Below are positions 7,738-16,390 of a stretch of DNA of 48,765 nt, piece after piece. The notes below the pieces were generated by a model. That model searched no databases, was not told where the DNA came from, and saw only the letters and a list, made by a program, of their open reading frames with translations. Source of the stretch: Gardnerella vaginalis (GTDB lineage: Bacteria > Actinomycetota > Actinomycetes > Actinomycetales > Bifidobacteriaceae). How positions within the stretch are numbered: position 1 is the stretch's first letter; the number at the start of each line of letters is the position of its first letter. The stretch is from NCBI RefSeq assembly GCF_001563665.1, contig NZ_KQ961868.1:1-48765 (forward strand), given 5' to 3'. The position numbers were made by a program, and so were the translations under genes.

Positions 7738-7747
7738 TGGAAATAGC

Positions 7748-7777
7748 AACAGGTGCATCTTCCTTGATACACCTGTT
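7748..7777 (-). terminator. Hairpin downstream of the DeoR-family gene
   Basis: AACAGGTG-C-ATC (7748-7759) pairs with GAT-A-CACCTGTT (7766-7777) across a 6-base loop, with one mismatch. It lies about 100 bases past the minus-strand stop. No run of T follows on either strand, so it may be a weak terminator or an RNA 3' end. Confidence 0.45.
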
Positions 7778-7831
7778 ACGCATTAACAAATTAAATTATA
7801 CTTACAACGCAATATTAAATTACGCTAAATC

Positions 7832-7881
7832 CACTATCTAGATTCACCAACTAGACTCACTATCTAGATACACCAACTAGA
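7832..7881. repeat. 26-bp-period duplication at the DeoR-family stop codon
   Basis: CACTATCTAGATTCACCAAC at 7832 and CACTATCTAGATACACCAAC at 7858 start two 24-base copies (7832-7855, 7858-7881) with one mismatch. The second copy includes the TAG stop of the regulator (7877-7879). The end of the gene has therefore been duplicated into the spacer. Confidence 0.88.
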
Positions 7882-8689
7882 TTCCAACAGAACGCGACTC
7901 TATCTCTTCTCTTGTAGGAGCAAGAACTAAATCTTTAACTAATTCACGAGTACGCAACTGGCTACTAGGCTCTAAACCGTCATCTGTAATAACAACATCA
8001 ACTTGATCAAATCGCGCAAAAAGCGAAAGAGAAGTACACTTCCACTTAGTATGATCAGTCAAAATAATAGTGCGATCCGCAATATCCATCAAAGCCATAT
8101 CAGTAGCAGCTTCAAGCGAATTTGGCATAAGGAATCCACGCGGCAAAGAAACTGAATGAGTTCCCAAGAACACAGTATTAACGCGCAATGATGCCACAAC
8201 TTTATCTGCAATAGGACCAACAAGCGAATTCGAACGCGTAATAACACCGCCAGTTACAATAACCTCAACATCCTTTGACTCGAGCGCTTGAACTAATTCC
8301 GCTACAGGAATTGAATTAGTTAAAATAGTAATTCCTGCAGCTTGACGCGACTCTAACAAATGCTGAGCAAACACATACGCTGTAGTGCCACCACCAATAG
8401 CAATAACATCTCCAGGTTGCACATAATCCACTGCTTTACGCGCAATAGCATCCTTCAAGCCAATATCCATTTGAGATTTTACAGAAAATAAAGGCTCACT
8501 TAACAACGTATTAGTAGTTACAGCACCACCGTGTACGCGTTTAAGTAAACCCTTATCAGACAACTCGCTTATATCTCTACGTATAGTCATGGCACTTACT
8601 GCAAGTTCTTTAGATAAAGCAGTAATACGAACTGCACCGCGAGTACGCAGACGATTCAAAATCAAATGTTGACGCTGTGAAGAAATCAT
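7877..8689 (-). CDS. DeoR/GlpR-family transcriptional regulator
   Basis: A sugar-phosphate-responsive repressor by family. From ATG 8689 it is 270 aa. The N-terminal winged helix-turn-helix shows the family pattern RITALSKELAVSAMTIRRDISEL followed by KGLLKRVHGGAV. The C-terminal DeoR sensor domain has the phosphosugar-binding GDVIAIGGGTTAY loop, TILTNSIPVA and VTGGVI. A GTG start six codons earlier (8707) is open, but family alignments begin at the ATG with an MISSQRQ-type start. No adjacent sugar operon reveals its ligand; it stands alone between sufB and pyrD. The gene end is duplicated downstream. Confidence 0.88.
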   Translation of the reverse strand: MISSQRQHLILNRLRTRGAVRITALSKELAVSAMTIRRDISELSDKGLLKRVHGGAVTTNTLLSEPLFSVKSQMDIGLKDAIARKAVDYVQPGDVIAIGGGTTAYVFAQHLLESRQAAGITILTNSIPVAELVQALESKDVEVIVTGGVITRSNSLVGPIADKVVASLRVNTVFLGTHSVSLPRGFLMPNSLEAATDMALMDIADRTIILTDHTKWKCTSLSLFARFDQVDVVITDDGLEPSSQLRTRELVKDLVLAPTREEIESRSVGI

Positions 8690-8846
8690 ATTAACATTAT
8701 CGCACACATATACGCAAAAAACAAACTCAATTGAGCGTTTCTATGTGCGAAGTGCAATGCAACGCACAAATAAAAGCAAATAAGAGAATCTACACGCAAA
8801 AAACGCACAAAATCGAACGTAATTAAAATACGATAATCAACTCGTC

Positions 8847-10040
8847 TTAAGCGTCAACACCAACAGCATCAGAAACATGCTCATAACCATCCGCTTTAAG
8901 CAATCTAGCTAAACCACGCTTAAGAACGCTAATCTGCTGAGGTCCTCTATACATAAGAGAAGAAATAAACATCACTAAATCAGATCCAGCACGAATCTTC
9001 TCATATGCTTGACGAGGAGTAGAAACTCCACCAACGCCAGCAATCGTAAAACGATCTCCAAAAGCAGCGCGAGTTTTGCGAATAAGCTCATTACTTGCTT
9101 TATAAGCAGGAGAACCAGAAATACCACCTTGCAAATCAGAAGGAATATTCAAACCTATTCGATTCTTACGTAAATTCGCAATAGTTACTCCATCAACTTT
9201 ATGCTCGTTAAGAACATCTAAAAGCGACTTAAACTGCTCCCAGCCCCCCGGCAATTCCAAAGGCATTTTAACAAGCGTTGGCTGATTACGCTCAACTTTA
9301 TCTAACACTGTAAAAAGCTTATCCAATGCATTAGGATCACTAAAAGGCTCTCCAGCGCGAGTATTCGGGCACGAAATATTCACTTCAATCATCGAAGTGC
9401 GATCAGCTGCACGCTCAAGAGATATACGATAATCTTCAATTCCTTCGTCTAAATCGCCAACTAAATCGTCATTCGTACGCGCAATAGACACAGAAATCGC
9501 CATAGAGCGCATGGAAGTAAACGCCTTTTCAGCGCGAGAAACAACAGCATCACAACCGTCATTACTTAAACCAGCATGCACAAGAATCGAATCATACTCA
9601 GGAAAACGGTGATACCAAGGCTTTTCATTACCTGCACAAGGACGCGATGTAGTAGACCCGACTGTTTCAAAACCAAATCCAGCATTATCTAGAACATACG
9701 TTAAATCACAATTTTTATCTAATCCAGCGCTTAAACCAAAAGGATTATCAAAATGCAATCCCATAACATCAGTTTCAAGCACAGGATCAGTGTAATTAAG
9801 AGTCGATCTTAAAAGCCACATTAGCAACTGGTTATTTTCGCAAGATTTGCACAACGCAATCATGCGATCGTGAGCTTCATCTGGAGGAATGTTAAAAACC
9901 ATATGAGGCTTAATCACATGTTTATAAGCAAACGTAAACAAATCCGTTGCAGCCATATTAACCGCGTTCGCGAGCGCATTATTAGAAACGTATTTCTTAA
10001 GCGACTTTTTTGAGCCTGAAGCTGAATTTACAGTTGTCAT
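8847..10040 (-). CDS. pyrD: Dihydroorotate dehydrogenase, class 2-like
   Basis: It oxidises dihydroorotate to orotate in pyrimidine synthesis using FMN. The 397-aa length, the long N-terminal helical region (about residues 20-90) and segments such as GLDKN, GGISG and GVGGVSTPRQAYEKIRAGSDLV resemble the membrane-linked, quinone-using class 2 enzymes. However, the active-site motif reads NISCPNT, with Cys where E. coli class 2 has Ser (NISSPNT); Cys is the base used by class 1 enzymes. The NRMGFNN segment of class 2 is replaced by VHAGLSNDG. No pyrK-type partner is adjacent. Orotate chemistry is likely; the electron acceptor is uncertain. No strong ribosome site precedes ATG 10040. Confidence 0.85.
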   Translation of the reverse strand: MTTVNSASGSKKSLKKYVSNNALANAVNMAATDLFTFAYKHVIKPHMVFNIPPDEAHDRMIALCKSCENNQLLMWLLRSTLNYTDPVLETDVMGLHFDNPFGLSAGLDKNCDLTYVLDNAGFGFETVGSTTSRPCAGNEKPWYHRFPEYDSILVHAGLSNDGCDAVVSRAEKAFTSMRSMAISVSIARTNDDLVGDLDEGIEDYRISLERAADRTSMIEVNISCPNTRAGEPFSDPNALDKLFTVLDKVERNQPTLVKMPLELPGGWEQFKSLLDVLNEHKVDGVTIANLRKNRIGLNIPSDLQGGISGSPAYKASNELIRKTRAAFGDRFTIAGVGGVSTPRQAYEKIRAGSDLVMFISSLMYRGPQQISVLKRGLARLLKADGYEHVSDAVGVDA

Positions 10041-10079
10041 ACTCTAATATTAAAGCTCAACTCAAATAACAGCAAATTT

Positions 10080-12437
10080 TTAATCATTGCCTTCTTCGCC
10101 AGCATCTCCTGCACCACCATCTCCGGCACCACCTGTACCGCCGGCACCGCCTGTACCGCCGGTGGTAGTTTGCTCACCAGATTGAGATCCACTACGCGAA
10201 TTGCGTTGCTCACGAGCAGCTTCACGCTGAGCATCTGCATCACGCTCAGCTTGCCCCTCATCATCTTGCAACCTTCTATAACCTGAAGGCATAGAGCCAC
10301 CAGCCATAAAATCAGGATCTGGCTGTCCGTAATCATTATCTTGCGGAATATTAGCTGCAGAAAGATAATCATTCATAAACGCTTTGAAAGCAGGCGCTGC
10401 AATAGTTACACCATACCAAGTACCACGGCGAACACCTTTAATAGTCGCTCCATTAAAGCTCTTAGGATGCTCAGCATTACCAATAGCAACGAAAGCAGCA
10501 ACTTGATTAGGAACAAAACCGCCTGTAAGCATATAAGTATCCTGGTTAGTACCAGTCTTAGCGAAAGTCTTACGACCATTAGCAAGCTGTGCAGGACGAG
10601 CTACACCACTAGGCTGAACAACACCTTGATTCATAGCAAAAGCTACAGTTTGCGCAACCTTCTTAGGAATTGCTTGATGGCAATGAGCGCTTGGAACACG
10701 CAAACGTTTTCCGCTTTTATCTACAACTCGCTTAATTGCAATAGGATCACACTGAACTCCATTAGCTCCAATAGTTGCATAAGCATTAGCCATAGTAAGT
10801 GGAGAAGCTTGAACAGAACCAATTAACATAGCCGGATTCATAGAGTTCTTAGAGAACACATCTTCCTGACCGTACGGAGAATTATGGTATCCAATAGTTC
10901 TAGCTGCTTCAGCAACAGCACACAATTTAATTTGAGAACCAATAGCAGCCTGAATAGTGTTATGAGAATGAACAAGACCCATTAAAGGAGTTTCAACACT
11001 AACATTTCCACCACCAGCGTTATGAACAGACCAACGTCCTTGTCCACGATACCTTGCACAAGAAAAATCTGAATTATTATACAAAGTGCTTGTATGCAAA
11101 GGCGTGTTTATTGATTTGCCTGCTAAAAGCCAAGCAACCATATTAAACGGTTTCCAAGTAGAACCAATCTGCCAGCCAAGACCGCCACCGTCACGTTCAT
11201 CAACAGCATAGTTAATAGCAGTATGAGTTGGATCTAGCCTTGCAGCATCAGTCGCATCATAAATACGATTGCTACCAAATCCAAGAACTTCACCAGTACC
11301 AGGCTTAATAGCTGCAATCGAAACCTCAAATCCGCTTTTATCATTGACAGGAACAGTATCACGAGCTGTTTTCATAGCAGCTTCATTTGCTTTAATATCC
11401 ATTGTGGAATAAATATCAAGTCCACCTTCGTTAAGCAACTTTTTACGTGCTAAAACGCTGCTACCAAACTCGCGAGAATTAAGAATTTTCTTAGTTACAT
11501 AATCGCAGAAGAACGCTGAGTCACCAGCAGCTTGACAACCAATGTGAGATATATTTCTTTGAATATTCAAAGTATCTTTAATAGGAGTTGCACAAGCTTT
11601 ATCGTGCTCACTCTTGGAAATAAAACCTTGACGTAACATCAAATCCAAAACAGTATTACGCTGAGCTTGAGAAGCTTTTTGATTGCTTTCAATTGAAGGA
11701 TCAAAACGTGAAGGATTCTTAGTAATAGCAGCAATAGTAGCAGATTGTACAAGATTAAGATCAGCAGCAGTAGTATTGAAATATCGTTTTGCTGCCATCT
11801 CAACGCCATACAAATTATTGCTACCAAATTGCGCTATATTTAAGTATCCTTGCAAAATTTCCAGCTTTGAGTACTTTTTCTCAATTTGGATAGCTATAAG
11901 CATTTCTCGCAACTTGCGAGCTATAGTTCCTTCAGACGCATGATATTCAGAAATAGGATCGTTATCGTCATGCGCTTTAATCATAAGAACATTTTTTACG
12001 TATTGCTGTGTGAGAGAAGATCCACCTTGCATACTTGAATGCCTAATAAAAGTTTGAACAAATGCGCGCATAACACCTTGCACATCTACACCTGAATGTT
12101 CAAAAAATCGGCGATCTTCACGAGCAACCATTGCTCGTTGCATGTATTTTGAAATTTTACGCAAAGGAACAACAGTACGATTTTGAGCATAAAATGTTGC
12201 AATCACAGTTTTACCGTCTGCAGCAAAAATACGCGATTTCTGAGGTAAAGCTGTAACGTCAAAATCTATTCCATCAACTCTAAGTGAAGGCACAACAGAC
12301 TTCACTACGCTGTTCACGCTCATAACTCCAGGAACGAATAATATACTTAATGCACCACCGCCGCACACGCACAATAAAACGTACGTGAGGAACAGTGCTA
12401 ATACACGATGAACAGTAAGTGAATTCTTTTTAGGCAT
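10080..12437 (-). CDS. Class A penicillin-binding protein (glycosyltransferase/transpeptidase)
   Basis: A bifunctional peptidoglycan synthase of 785 aa. Residues about 10-38 form a membrane anchor (RVLALFLTYVLLCVCGGGAL). The GT51 domain follows, with REDRRFFEHSGVD carrying a catalytic Glu and GGSSLTQQYVKN. The transpeptidase domain shows the serine motif STWK (GSTWKPFNMVAW), SHN as the SxN motif and KTGT as the KTG motif, so it should be active and beta-lactam sensitive. The C-terminus after the KAFMNDYL segment is a low-complexity Arg/Ser then Gly/Ala tail. It lies 39 bases upstream of pyrD on the same strand and is separated from rplQ by a strong terminator. Confidence 0.94.
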   Translation of the reverse strand: MPKKNSLTVHRVLALFLTYVLLCVCGGGALSILFVPGVMSVNSVVKSVVPSLRVDGIDFDVTALPQKSRIFAADGKTVIATFYAQNRTVVPLRKISKYMQRAMVAREDRRFFEHSGVDVQGVMRAFVQTFIRHSSMQGGSSLTQQYVKNVLMIKAHDDNDPISEYHASEGTIARKLREMLIAIQIEKKYSKLEILQGYLNIAQFGSNNLYGVEMAAKRYFNTTAADLNLVQSATIAAITKNPSRFDPSIESNQKASQAQRNTVLDLMLRQGFISKSEHDKACATPIKDTLNIQRNISHIGCQAAGDSAFFCDYVTKKILNSREFGSSVLARKKLLNEGGLDIYSTMDIKANEAAMKTARDTVPVNDKSGFEVSIAAIKPGTGEVLGFGSNRIYDATDAARLDPTHTAINYAVDERDGGGLGWQIGSTWKPFNMVAWLLAGKSINTPLHTSTLYNNSDFSCARYRGQGRWSVHNAGGGNVSVETPLMGLVHSHNTIQAAIGSQIKLCAVAEAARTIGYHNSPYGQEDVFSKNSMNPAMLIGSVQASPLTMANAYATIGANGVQCDPIAIKRVVDKSGKRLRVPSAHCHQAIPKKVAQTVAFAMNQGVVQPSGVARPAQLANGRKTFAKTGTNQDTYMLTGGFVPNQVAAFVAIGNAEHPKSFNGATIKGVRRGTWYGVTIAAPAFKAFMNDYLSAANIPQDNDYGQPDPDFMAGGSMPSGYRRLQDDEGQAERDADAQREAAREQRNSRSGSQSGEQTTTGGTGGAGGTGGAGDGGAGDAGEEGND

Positions 12438-12480
12438 GCGTACTATTCTAAAGGTTTCCCTCTACTTGATAAACATTTAA

Positions 12481-12514
12481 ACATTTATAAAACATTTATA
12501 AAACATTTATAAAC
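12481..12514. repeat. AT-rich 12-bp tandem repeats
   Basis: Three copies of a 12-base ACATTTATAAAA-type unit follow one another, with decayed relatives (AACATTTAAACATTT) on both sides (about 12470-12560). They sit between the PBP promoter region and the rplQ terminator. Confidence 0.75.
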
Positions 12515-12555
12515 TTTAACATTTGAATATTTTAAACTTGAACATTTAAATATTT

Positions 12556-12589
12556 ATAAAAAACGAGCCAGGAATAATCCTGACTCGTT
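12556..12589 (-). terminator. Intrinsic terminator of the ribosomal/alpha cluster
   Basis: On the minus strand a 12-bp stem with one mismatch (AACGAGTCAGGA / TCCTGGCTCGTT) and a 4-base loop is followed by a run of T. It lies about 100 bases after the rplQ stop and closes the rpsJ-to-rplQ transcription unit. Confidence 0.92.
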
Positions 12590-12690
12590 TAAGTTAAATT
12601 TCGAGGTAATTATAAAAGATAATCATAAAACATAATTGCAAAAGCAACTAGAATCACAATATATCTAACTCACTATACCCCTGCGGCCTA

Positions 12691-13113
12691 TTAAGCCTCT
12701 GCAGCCACCTTCGTTGCAGCTTCAGCTTCTTTAACGACTGCCTTCTTTGGGCTTACTGGCTCAACAACAAGCTCAATAATAGCCTGTGGAGCAGTATCGC
12801 CACGGCGAGGAGCAATCTTCACGATGCGGGTATATCCGCCTTCGCGTTGCTTCATCTGCTCAGCAATCGAAGTGAAGAGAGTGTGAACCACGGATTTATC
12901 GCGGATCACGCGCAACACGCGACGACGTGAATGCAAATCGCCACGCTTAGCGAATGTAACCAAACGCTCAGCAAGTGGACGAAGACGCTTTGCCTTTGGC
13001 AGAGTCGTCACAATACGACCGTGCTGGAAAAGGCTGGTCGCCATGTTGGCCAGCATCAGGCGCTCATGAGCTGGGCTAGAAGCCAGACGAGGGCCTTGTT
13101 TCGGTGTAGGCAT
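12691..13113 (-). CDS. rplQ: 50S ribosomal protein L17
   Basis: Large-subunit protein L17, 140 aa. The N-terminus ([20 protein letters not shown]) and the [20 protein letters not shown] segment are typical. The C-terminal about 20 residues are an Ala/Glu/Lys tail common in actinobacteria. AAGGAG precedes ATG 13113. It is the last gene of the alpha group, 79 bases after rpoA, and is followed by an intrinsic terminator. Confidence 0.98.
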   Translation of the reverse strand: MPTPKQGPRLASSPAHERLMLANMATSLFQHGRIVTTLPKAKRLRPLAERLVTFAKRGDLHSRRRVLRVIRDKSVVHTLFTSIAEQMKQREGGYTRIVKIAPRRGDTAPQAIIELVVEPVSPKKAVVKEAEAATKVAAEA

Positions 13114-13192
13114 TGTTACTCCTTATTGCCGTAATATTCAGGTGGGCATCAACCCGAACATCCGAATACTACGGCGATTGCAGGGATACTTC

Positions 13193-14188
13193 TTACTCGT
13201 CTTCAGGAGAGAAGAAAGTACCACCTTCGAGATTATTGGCGTCAAAGCCAATCGGTGAAGCCTTCAATGACAATCCCATGGATTGCAACTTTTCTTTCAC
13301 TTCATCGATGGATTTCATGCCGAAATTACGAATATCGAGCAAATCCTGCTCAGTGTGAATAACCAATTCACCGACTGTATGAATACCTTCACGCTTTAAG
13401 CAATTGTAGCTACGTTGCGTAAGATTCAAATCTTCAATCGGGATAGCCATTTGGGAATCAGCTTCCTCAGTGGCAGGAGCTGGACCTACTTCTACACCTT
13501 CAGCCTCAACATTAAGCTCACGGCAAAGACCGAAAAGCTCAACTAAGGTTGAACCAGCGGATGCAACTGCATCACGTGGAGAAATAGCCGGCTTGGTTTC
13601 CACATCCAGGATGAGCTTATCGAAGTCCGTGCGCTGTTCCACGCGGGTAGCTTCGACCTTATAGCTCACCTTTAATACTGGTGAGTAGATCGAATCCACA
13701 GGAATGCGACCGATTTCGCTATTCTCCTGCTTATTCATCTGAGCTGGAACATAGCCACGGCCGCGCTCAACAGTAAACTCAATCTCAAGTTCACCATCTT
13801 CTGCGAGAGTAGCAATATGCATCTCAGGATTAGCAATAGTGACACCAGCCGGAGGAGTAATATCTCCAGCAGTTGCTTCACCTTTGCCATTCTTTCGAAG
13901 ATACATAACTACTGGCTCGTCGTACTCACTAGTGAGCACAATACCTTTGATGTTCAGTAGGATTTCAGTGACATCCTCTTCAACACCTGGCAGAGTCGTA
14001 AACTCATGAAGAGCACCAGAAATACGTACCGATGTAACGGCAGCTCCTGGAATAGAGCTCAACAATGTACGACGCAGCGAATTGCCGAGCGTGTAGCCAA
14101 AACCTGGCTCCAACGGCTCAATAGTAAAGCGAGAACGCTGGGGATTCAGTGATTCCTCGGTAAGTGTCGGACGCTGTGCGATAAGCAC
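13193..14188 (-). CDS. rpoA: RNA polymerase alpha subunit
   Basis: The 331-aa alpha subunit dimerises to seed RNA polymerase assembly. The N-terminal domain has [25 protein letters not shown]. The C-terminal DNA- and activator-binding domain (about residues 245-320) has [22 protein letters not shown] and [16 protein letters not shown]. Translation starts at GTG 14188 behind AAAGGA. It sits in the usual alpha-operon place between rpsK and rplQ; rpsD is absent here. Confidence 0.98.
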   Translation of the reverse strand: MLIAQRPTLTEESLNPQRSRFTIEPLEPGFGYTLGNSLRRTLLSSIPGAAVTSVRISGALHEFTTLPGVEEDVTEILLNIKGIVLTSEYDEPVVMYLRKNGKGEATAGDITPPAGVTIANPEMHIATLAEDGELEIEFTVERGRGYVPAQMNKQENSEIGRIPVDSIYSPVLKVSYKVEATRVEQRTDFDKLILDVETKPAISPRDAVASAGSTLVELFGLCRELNVEAEGVEVGPAPATEEADSQMAIPIEDLNLTQRSYNCLKREGIHTVGELVIHTEQDLLDIRNFGMKSIDEVKEKLQSMGLSLKASPIGFDANNLEGGTFFSPEDE

Positions 14189-14267
14189 TTTGGTATCCTT
14201 TCAGCTTCTGGTCGGTGGTGCACTCGCCGCCCATAAGCGGGTTGGATGGATGGATTCGTAAGAGTGC

Positions 14268-14666
14268 TCAGACGCGGCGACGCTTTGGTGGGCGTACGCC
14301 GTTATGCGCTTGCGGGGTGACGTCGGTAATAGAACCAACTTCGAGACCCGCGGATTGAAGGGAACGGATAGCGGTTTCACGACCGGAACCTGGACCCTTA
14401 ACAAACACATCGACCTTCTTAAGGCCGTGCTCCATAGCCTTGCGAGCAGCAGCCTCAGCGGCCATACCTGCAGCGTAAGGAGTCGACTTACGGGAACCCT
14501 TAAAGCCGACATCACCACCGGAAGCCCATGAAAGGACTGCACCGGATGGATCGGTGATGGAGATAATCGTGTTATTAAATGTTGACTTAATATGCGCCTG
14601 CCCAACCGGTACCGACTTGCGGTCCCGGCGACGCGGCTTGCGCGAGGCTTGCTTTGCAGCTGCCAT
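14268..14666 (-). CDS. rpsK: 30S ribosomal protein S11
   Basis: Platform protein S11, 132 aa from ATG 14666, chosen because GAGGG lies just upstream; the open frame runs further but has no second site. The segments [35 protein letters not shown] and the basic C-terminus [12 protein letters not shown] are diagnostic. It lies 84 bases after rpsM and 79 before rpoA. Confidence 0.98.
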   Translation of the reverse strand: MAAAKQASRKPRRRDRKSVPVGQAHIKSTFNNTIISITDPSGAVLSWASGGDVGFKGSRKSTPYAAGMAAEAAARKAMEHGLKKVDVFVKGPGSGRETAIRSLQSAGLEVGSITDVTPQAHNGVRPPKRRRV

Positions 14667-14750
14667 TGACCCTCGTTTCCTAATTACGAATGAGTTGGTA
14701 ATGTCTAGGCGATGGAAATCAACCCGTGGCCTAGAGCCGACCACCGACTA

Positions 14751-15128
14751 CTATCGGGTGGCCTTCTTCTTCCCGGCGACAGTACGCTTTGGACCCTTAC
14801 GGGTGCGAGCATTAGTCTTAGTACGCTGACCACGCACAGGAAGACCCTTGCGATGACGCTGGCCTTGATAGCAGTTGATCTGAATCTTACGACGAATATC
14901 GGCGTCGATTTCACGACGCAAATCGCCCTCGATCTTGTAATTAGCTTCGAGATAATCACGCAAGGTGATCAATTGATCATCAGTAAGATCCTTGACGCGG
15001 GTATCCGGATTAACACCGGTCGCGGCAAGCGTTTCCTTAGCGCGAGTACGTCCTACACCAAAAATATAAGTGAGGGCGATCTCAATGCGCTTCTCATTGG
15101 GAATATCTACTCCGGCAAGACGTGCCAT
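14751..15128 (-). CDS. rpsM: 30S ribosomal protein S13
   Basis: Head protein S13, 125 aa from ATG 15128 (AAAGGAA upstream). It starts [20 protein letters not shown] and ends with the basic [16 protein letters not shown] tail that contacts tRNA and the subunit bridge. The 169-base gap to rpmJ upstream is longer than most gaps here and holds two inverted repeats, including CAGTACTA/TAGTACTG at 15205-15250. Confidence 0.98.
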   Translation of the reverse strand: MARLAGVDIPNEKRIEIALTYIFGVGRTRAKETLAATGVNPDTRVKDLTDDQLITLRDYLEANYKIEGDLRREIDADIRRKIQINCYQGQRHRKGLPVRGQRTKTNARTRKGPKRTVAGKKKATR

Positions 15129-15297
15129 TGTAATTCCTTTACTGTTACGCAGGTCGTGCACCAAATCTTCCGCAATTACGGCCTGGGCCTGCGCACCCAG
15201 GGTTCAGTACTATATCGCAACTTTAACAGCTGAAACATTTGTTAGTACTGTGATTTAGTGCCTTTCTTATTTCTTTATTTCCGCGATGGGAATCTAC

Positions 15298-15411
15298 TCA
15301 GCCCTGACGCTGCTTATGACGTGGGTTGGTGCAGATCACCATGACGCGGCGTTTGCGTTTGATCACACGGCAATTGTCGCAGATCTTTTTAACACTCGGG
15401 CTGACCTTCAT
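15298..15411 (-). CDS. rpmJ: 50S ribosomal protein L36
   Basis: A 37-residue protein reading [14 protein letters not shown] at its start. It keeps the zinc-ribbon ligands Cys11, Cys14, Cys27 and His32, so it is the zinc-containing form. ATG 15411 is preceded by AAGGAAAA. It sits in its usual place between infA (22 bases) and rpsM. Confidence 0.97.
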   Translation of the reverse strand: MKVSPSVKKICDNCRVIKRKRRVMVICTNPRHKQRQG

Positions 15412-15433
15412 GGTTTTCCTTTTTTCTTGTACC

Positions 15434-15652
15434 TTACTTGTATCGGTACGTAATACGCCCACGGTTCAAATCGTATGGACTCATTTCTAACACAACACGA
15501 TCTTGCGGCAGAATACGAATATAATTCTTACGCATTTTGCCTGAGATTGTAGCGAGCACGATGTGTTCATTCTCAAGCTGCACGCGAAACATTGCATTTG
15601 GTAATGCTTCAACTACTCTGCCTTCGACTTCAATCACACCGTCTTTTGCCAT
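15434..15652 (-). CDS. infA: Translation initiation factor IF-1
   Basis: A 72-aa OB-fold factor that binds the ribosomal A site during initiation. Starts [20 protein letters not shown] and contains [16 protein letters not shown] and the ending RGRITYRYK. The start at 15652 is chosen from homology and from GAGG upstream; the open frame continues 18 codons further. A long hairpin lies in the 127-base gap after adk. Confidence 0.98.
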   Translation of the reverse strand: MAKDGVIEVEGRVVEALPNAMFRVQLENEHIVLATISGKMRKNYIRILPQDRVVLEMSPYDLNRGRITYRYK

Positions 15653-15722
15653 GAGCCTCGTTCCGTTCCTTGGACATAATACTTTGCGCGTCCGAAGACA
15701 CACCAATCTTTAATAATACAGC

Positions 15723-15763
15723 AAAAGCGCCCAATACGACACACGGCGTGTCGCACTAGGCGC
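15723..15763 (-). terminator. Terminator-like hairpin between adk and infA
   Basis: On the minus strand a long stem (outer GCGCC/GGCGC, inner CGACAC/GTGTCG, a few mismatches between) is followed by TTTT. It stands inside what would otherwise be one operon. It may end or attenuate the secY-adk message and leave infA to its own promoter, or act as a processing site. Confidence 0.7.
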
Positions 15764-15779
15764 AAATAATCAAATTAGT

Positions 15780-16340
15780 TCAGCTCAAAGATTGAATAAT
15801 GCGATGACTAATATCACTCACATCACCAACGCCATCAACCTCAACTAATTGGCCACGACTATCGTAAATATCAAGCAATGGTGCTGTTTCACGCTCATAA
15901 GTTTCAAGACGCTTAGTAATCACTTCAGGAGTATCGTCAGAACGACCTTGCTCAACTGCACGCTTTTTCATACGCTCAAAAAGCACGTCACGCTCTGCTT
16001 CTAAAGCAATCACATGATCTAAAGGAGTACCAAGCTCTTCAAGCATAGAATCCAAAGCCTTAACTTGAGAAGCGTTACGAGGATACCCATCAAGAATCCA
16101 GCCATTCTTTGCATCATCTTGAGCCAAACGATCCTTAACAATGCTATTTGTAAGCTCATCAGGAACTAACTCGCCTTTATCAAGATATCCTTGAACTTTC
16201 TTTCCGAGCTCAGTTTGATTTTTAAGATTGTACCGGAAAATATCTCCAGTAGATATAGCAGGAATACCGTAATGTTCACTCAACAACGCAGCCTGAGTAC
16301 CTTTGCCAACGCCTTGCGGTCCCATAATCAGCAATCGCAT
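15780..16340 (-). CDS. adk: Adenylate kinase
   Basis: Interconverts ATP + AMP and 2 ADP. The 186-aa product has the P-loop GPQGVGKGTQ at residues 7-16, the AMP-binding STGDIFR segment and DGYPRNASQV. It is the short form without a zinc-type LID insertion, as usual in actinobacteria. AAGGAG precedes ATG 16340; it lies 50 bases after secY. Confidence 0.98.
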   Translation of the reverse strand: MRLLIMGPQGVGKGTQAALLSEHYGIPAISTGDIFRYNLKNQTELGKKVQGYLDKGELVPDELTNSIVKDRLAQDDAKNGWILDGYPRNASQVKALDSMLEELGTPLDHVIALEAERDVLFERMKKRAVEQGRSDDTPEVITKRLETYERETAPLLDIYDSRGQLVEVDGVGDVSDISHRIIQSLS

Positions 16341-16390
16341 ATAAATTCTCCTTAAATGTAACGCCTATATCAGGCATCACTAAATATTAT

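Larger units (their letters stand above)
7529..7876. other. Spacer between sufB and the DeoR-family gene
   Basis: No gene is supported; the short open frames here lack ribosome sites and follow base composition. It contains a 27-bp direct repeat (7670-7696 and 7711-7737), a 12-bp-stem hairpin (7748-7777) and repeats that run into the deoR-type stop codon (7832-7881). The sufB promoter should lie in 7529-7620 but no convincing -35/-10 pair stands out. Confidence 0.6.

Noticed and set aside
7527..7789. Two minus-strand open frames with hydrophobic products upstream of sufB.
   Set aside because: They overlap each other in different frames, follow a 27-bp repeat in AT-rich DNA, and have no ribosome site.
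10037..10372. Minus-strand open frame overlapping the PBP 3' end.
   Set aside because: It lies in another frame of the Gly/Ala-rich PBP tail and lacks a ribosome site.
14554..15233. Plus-strand open frames across rpsK and rpsM.
   Set aside because: They are shadows of well-conserved ribosomal protein genes.
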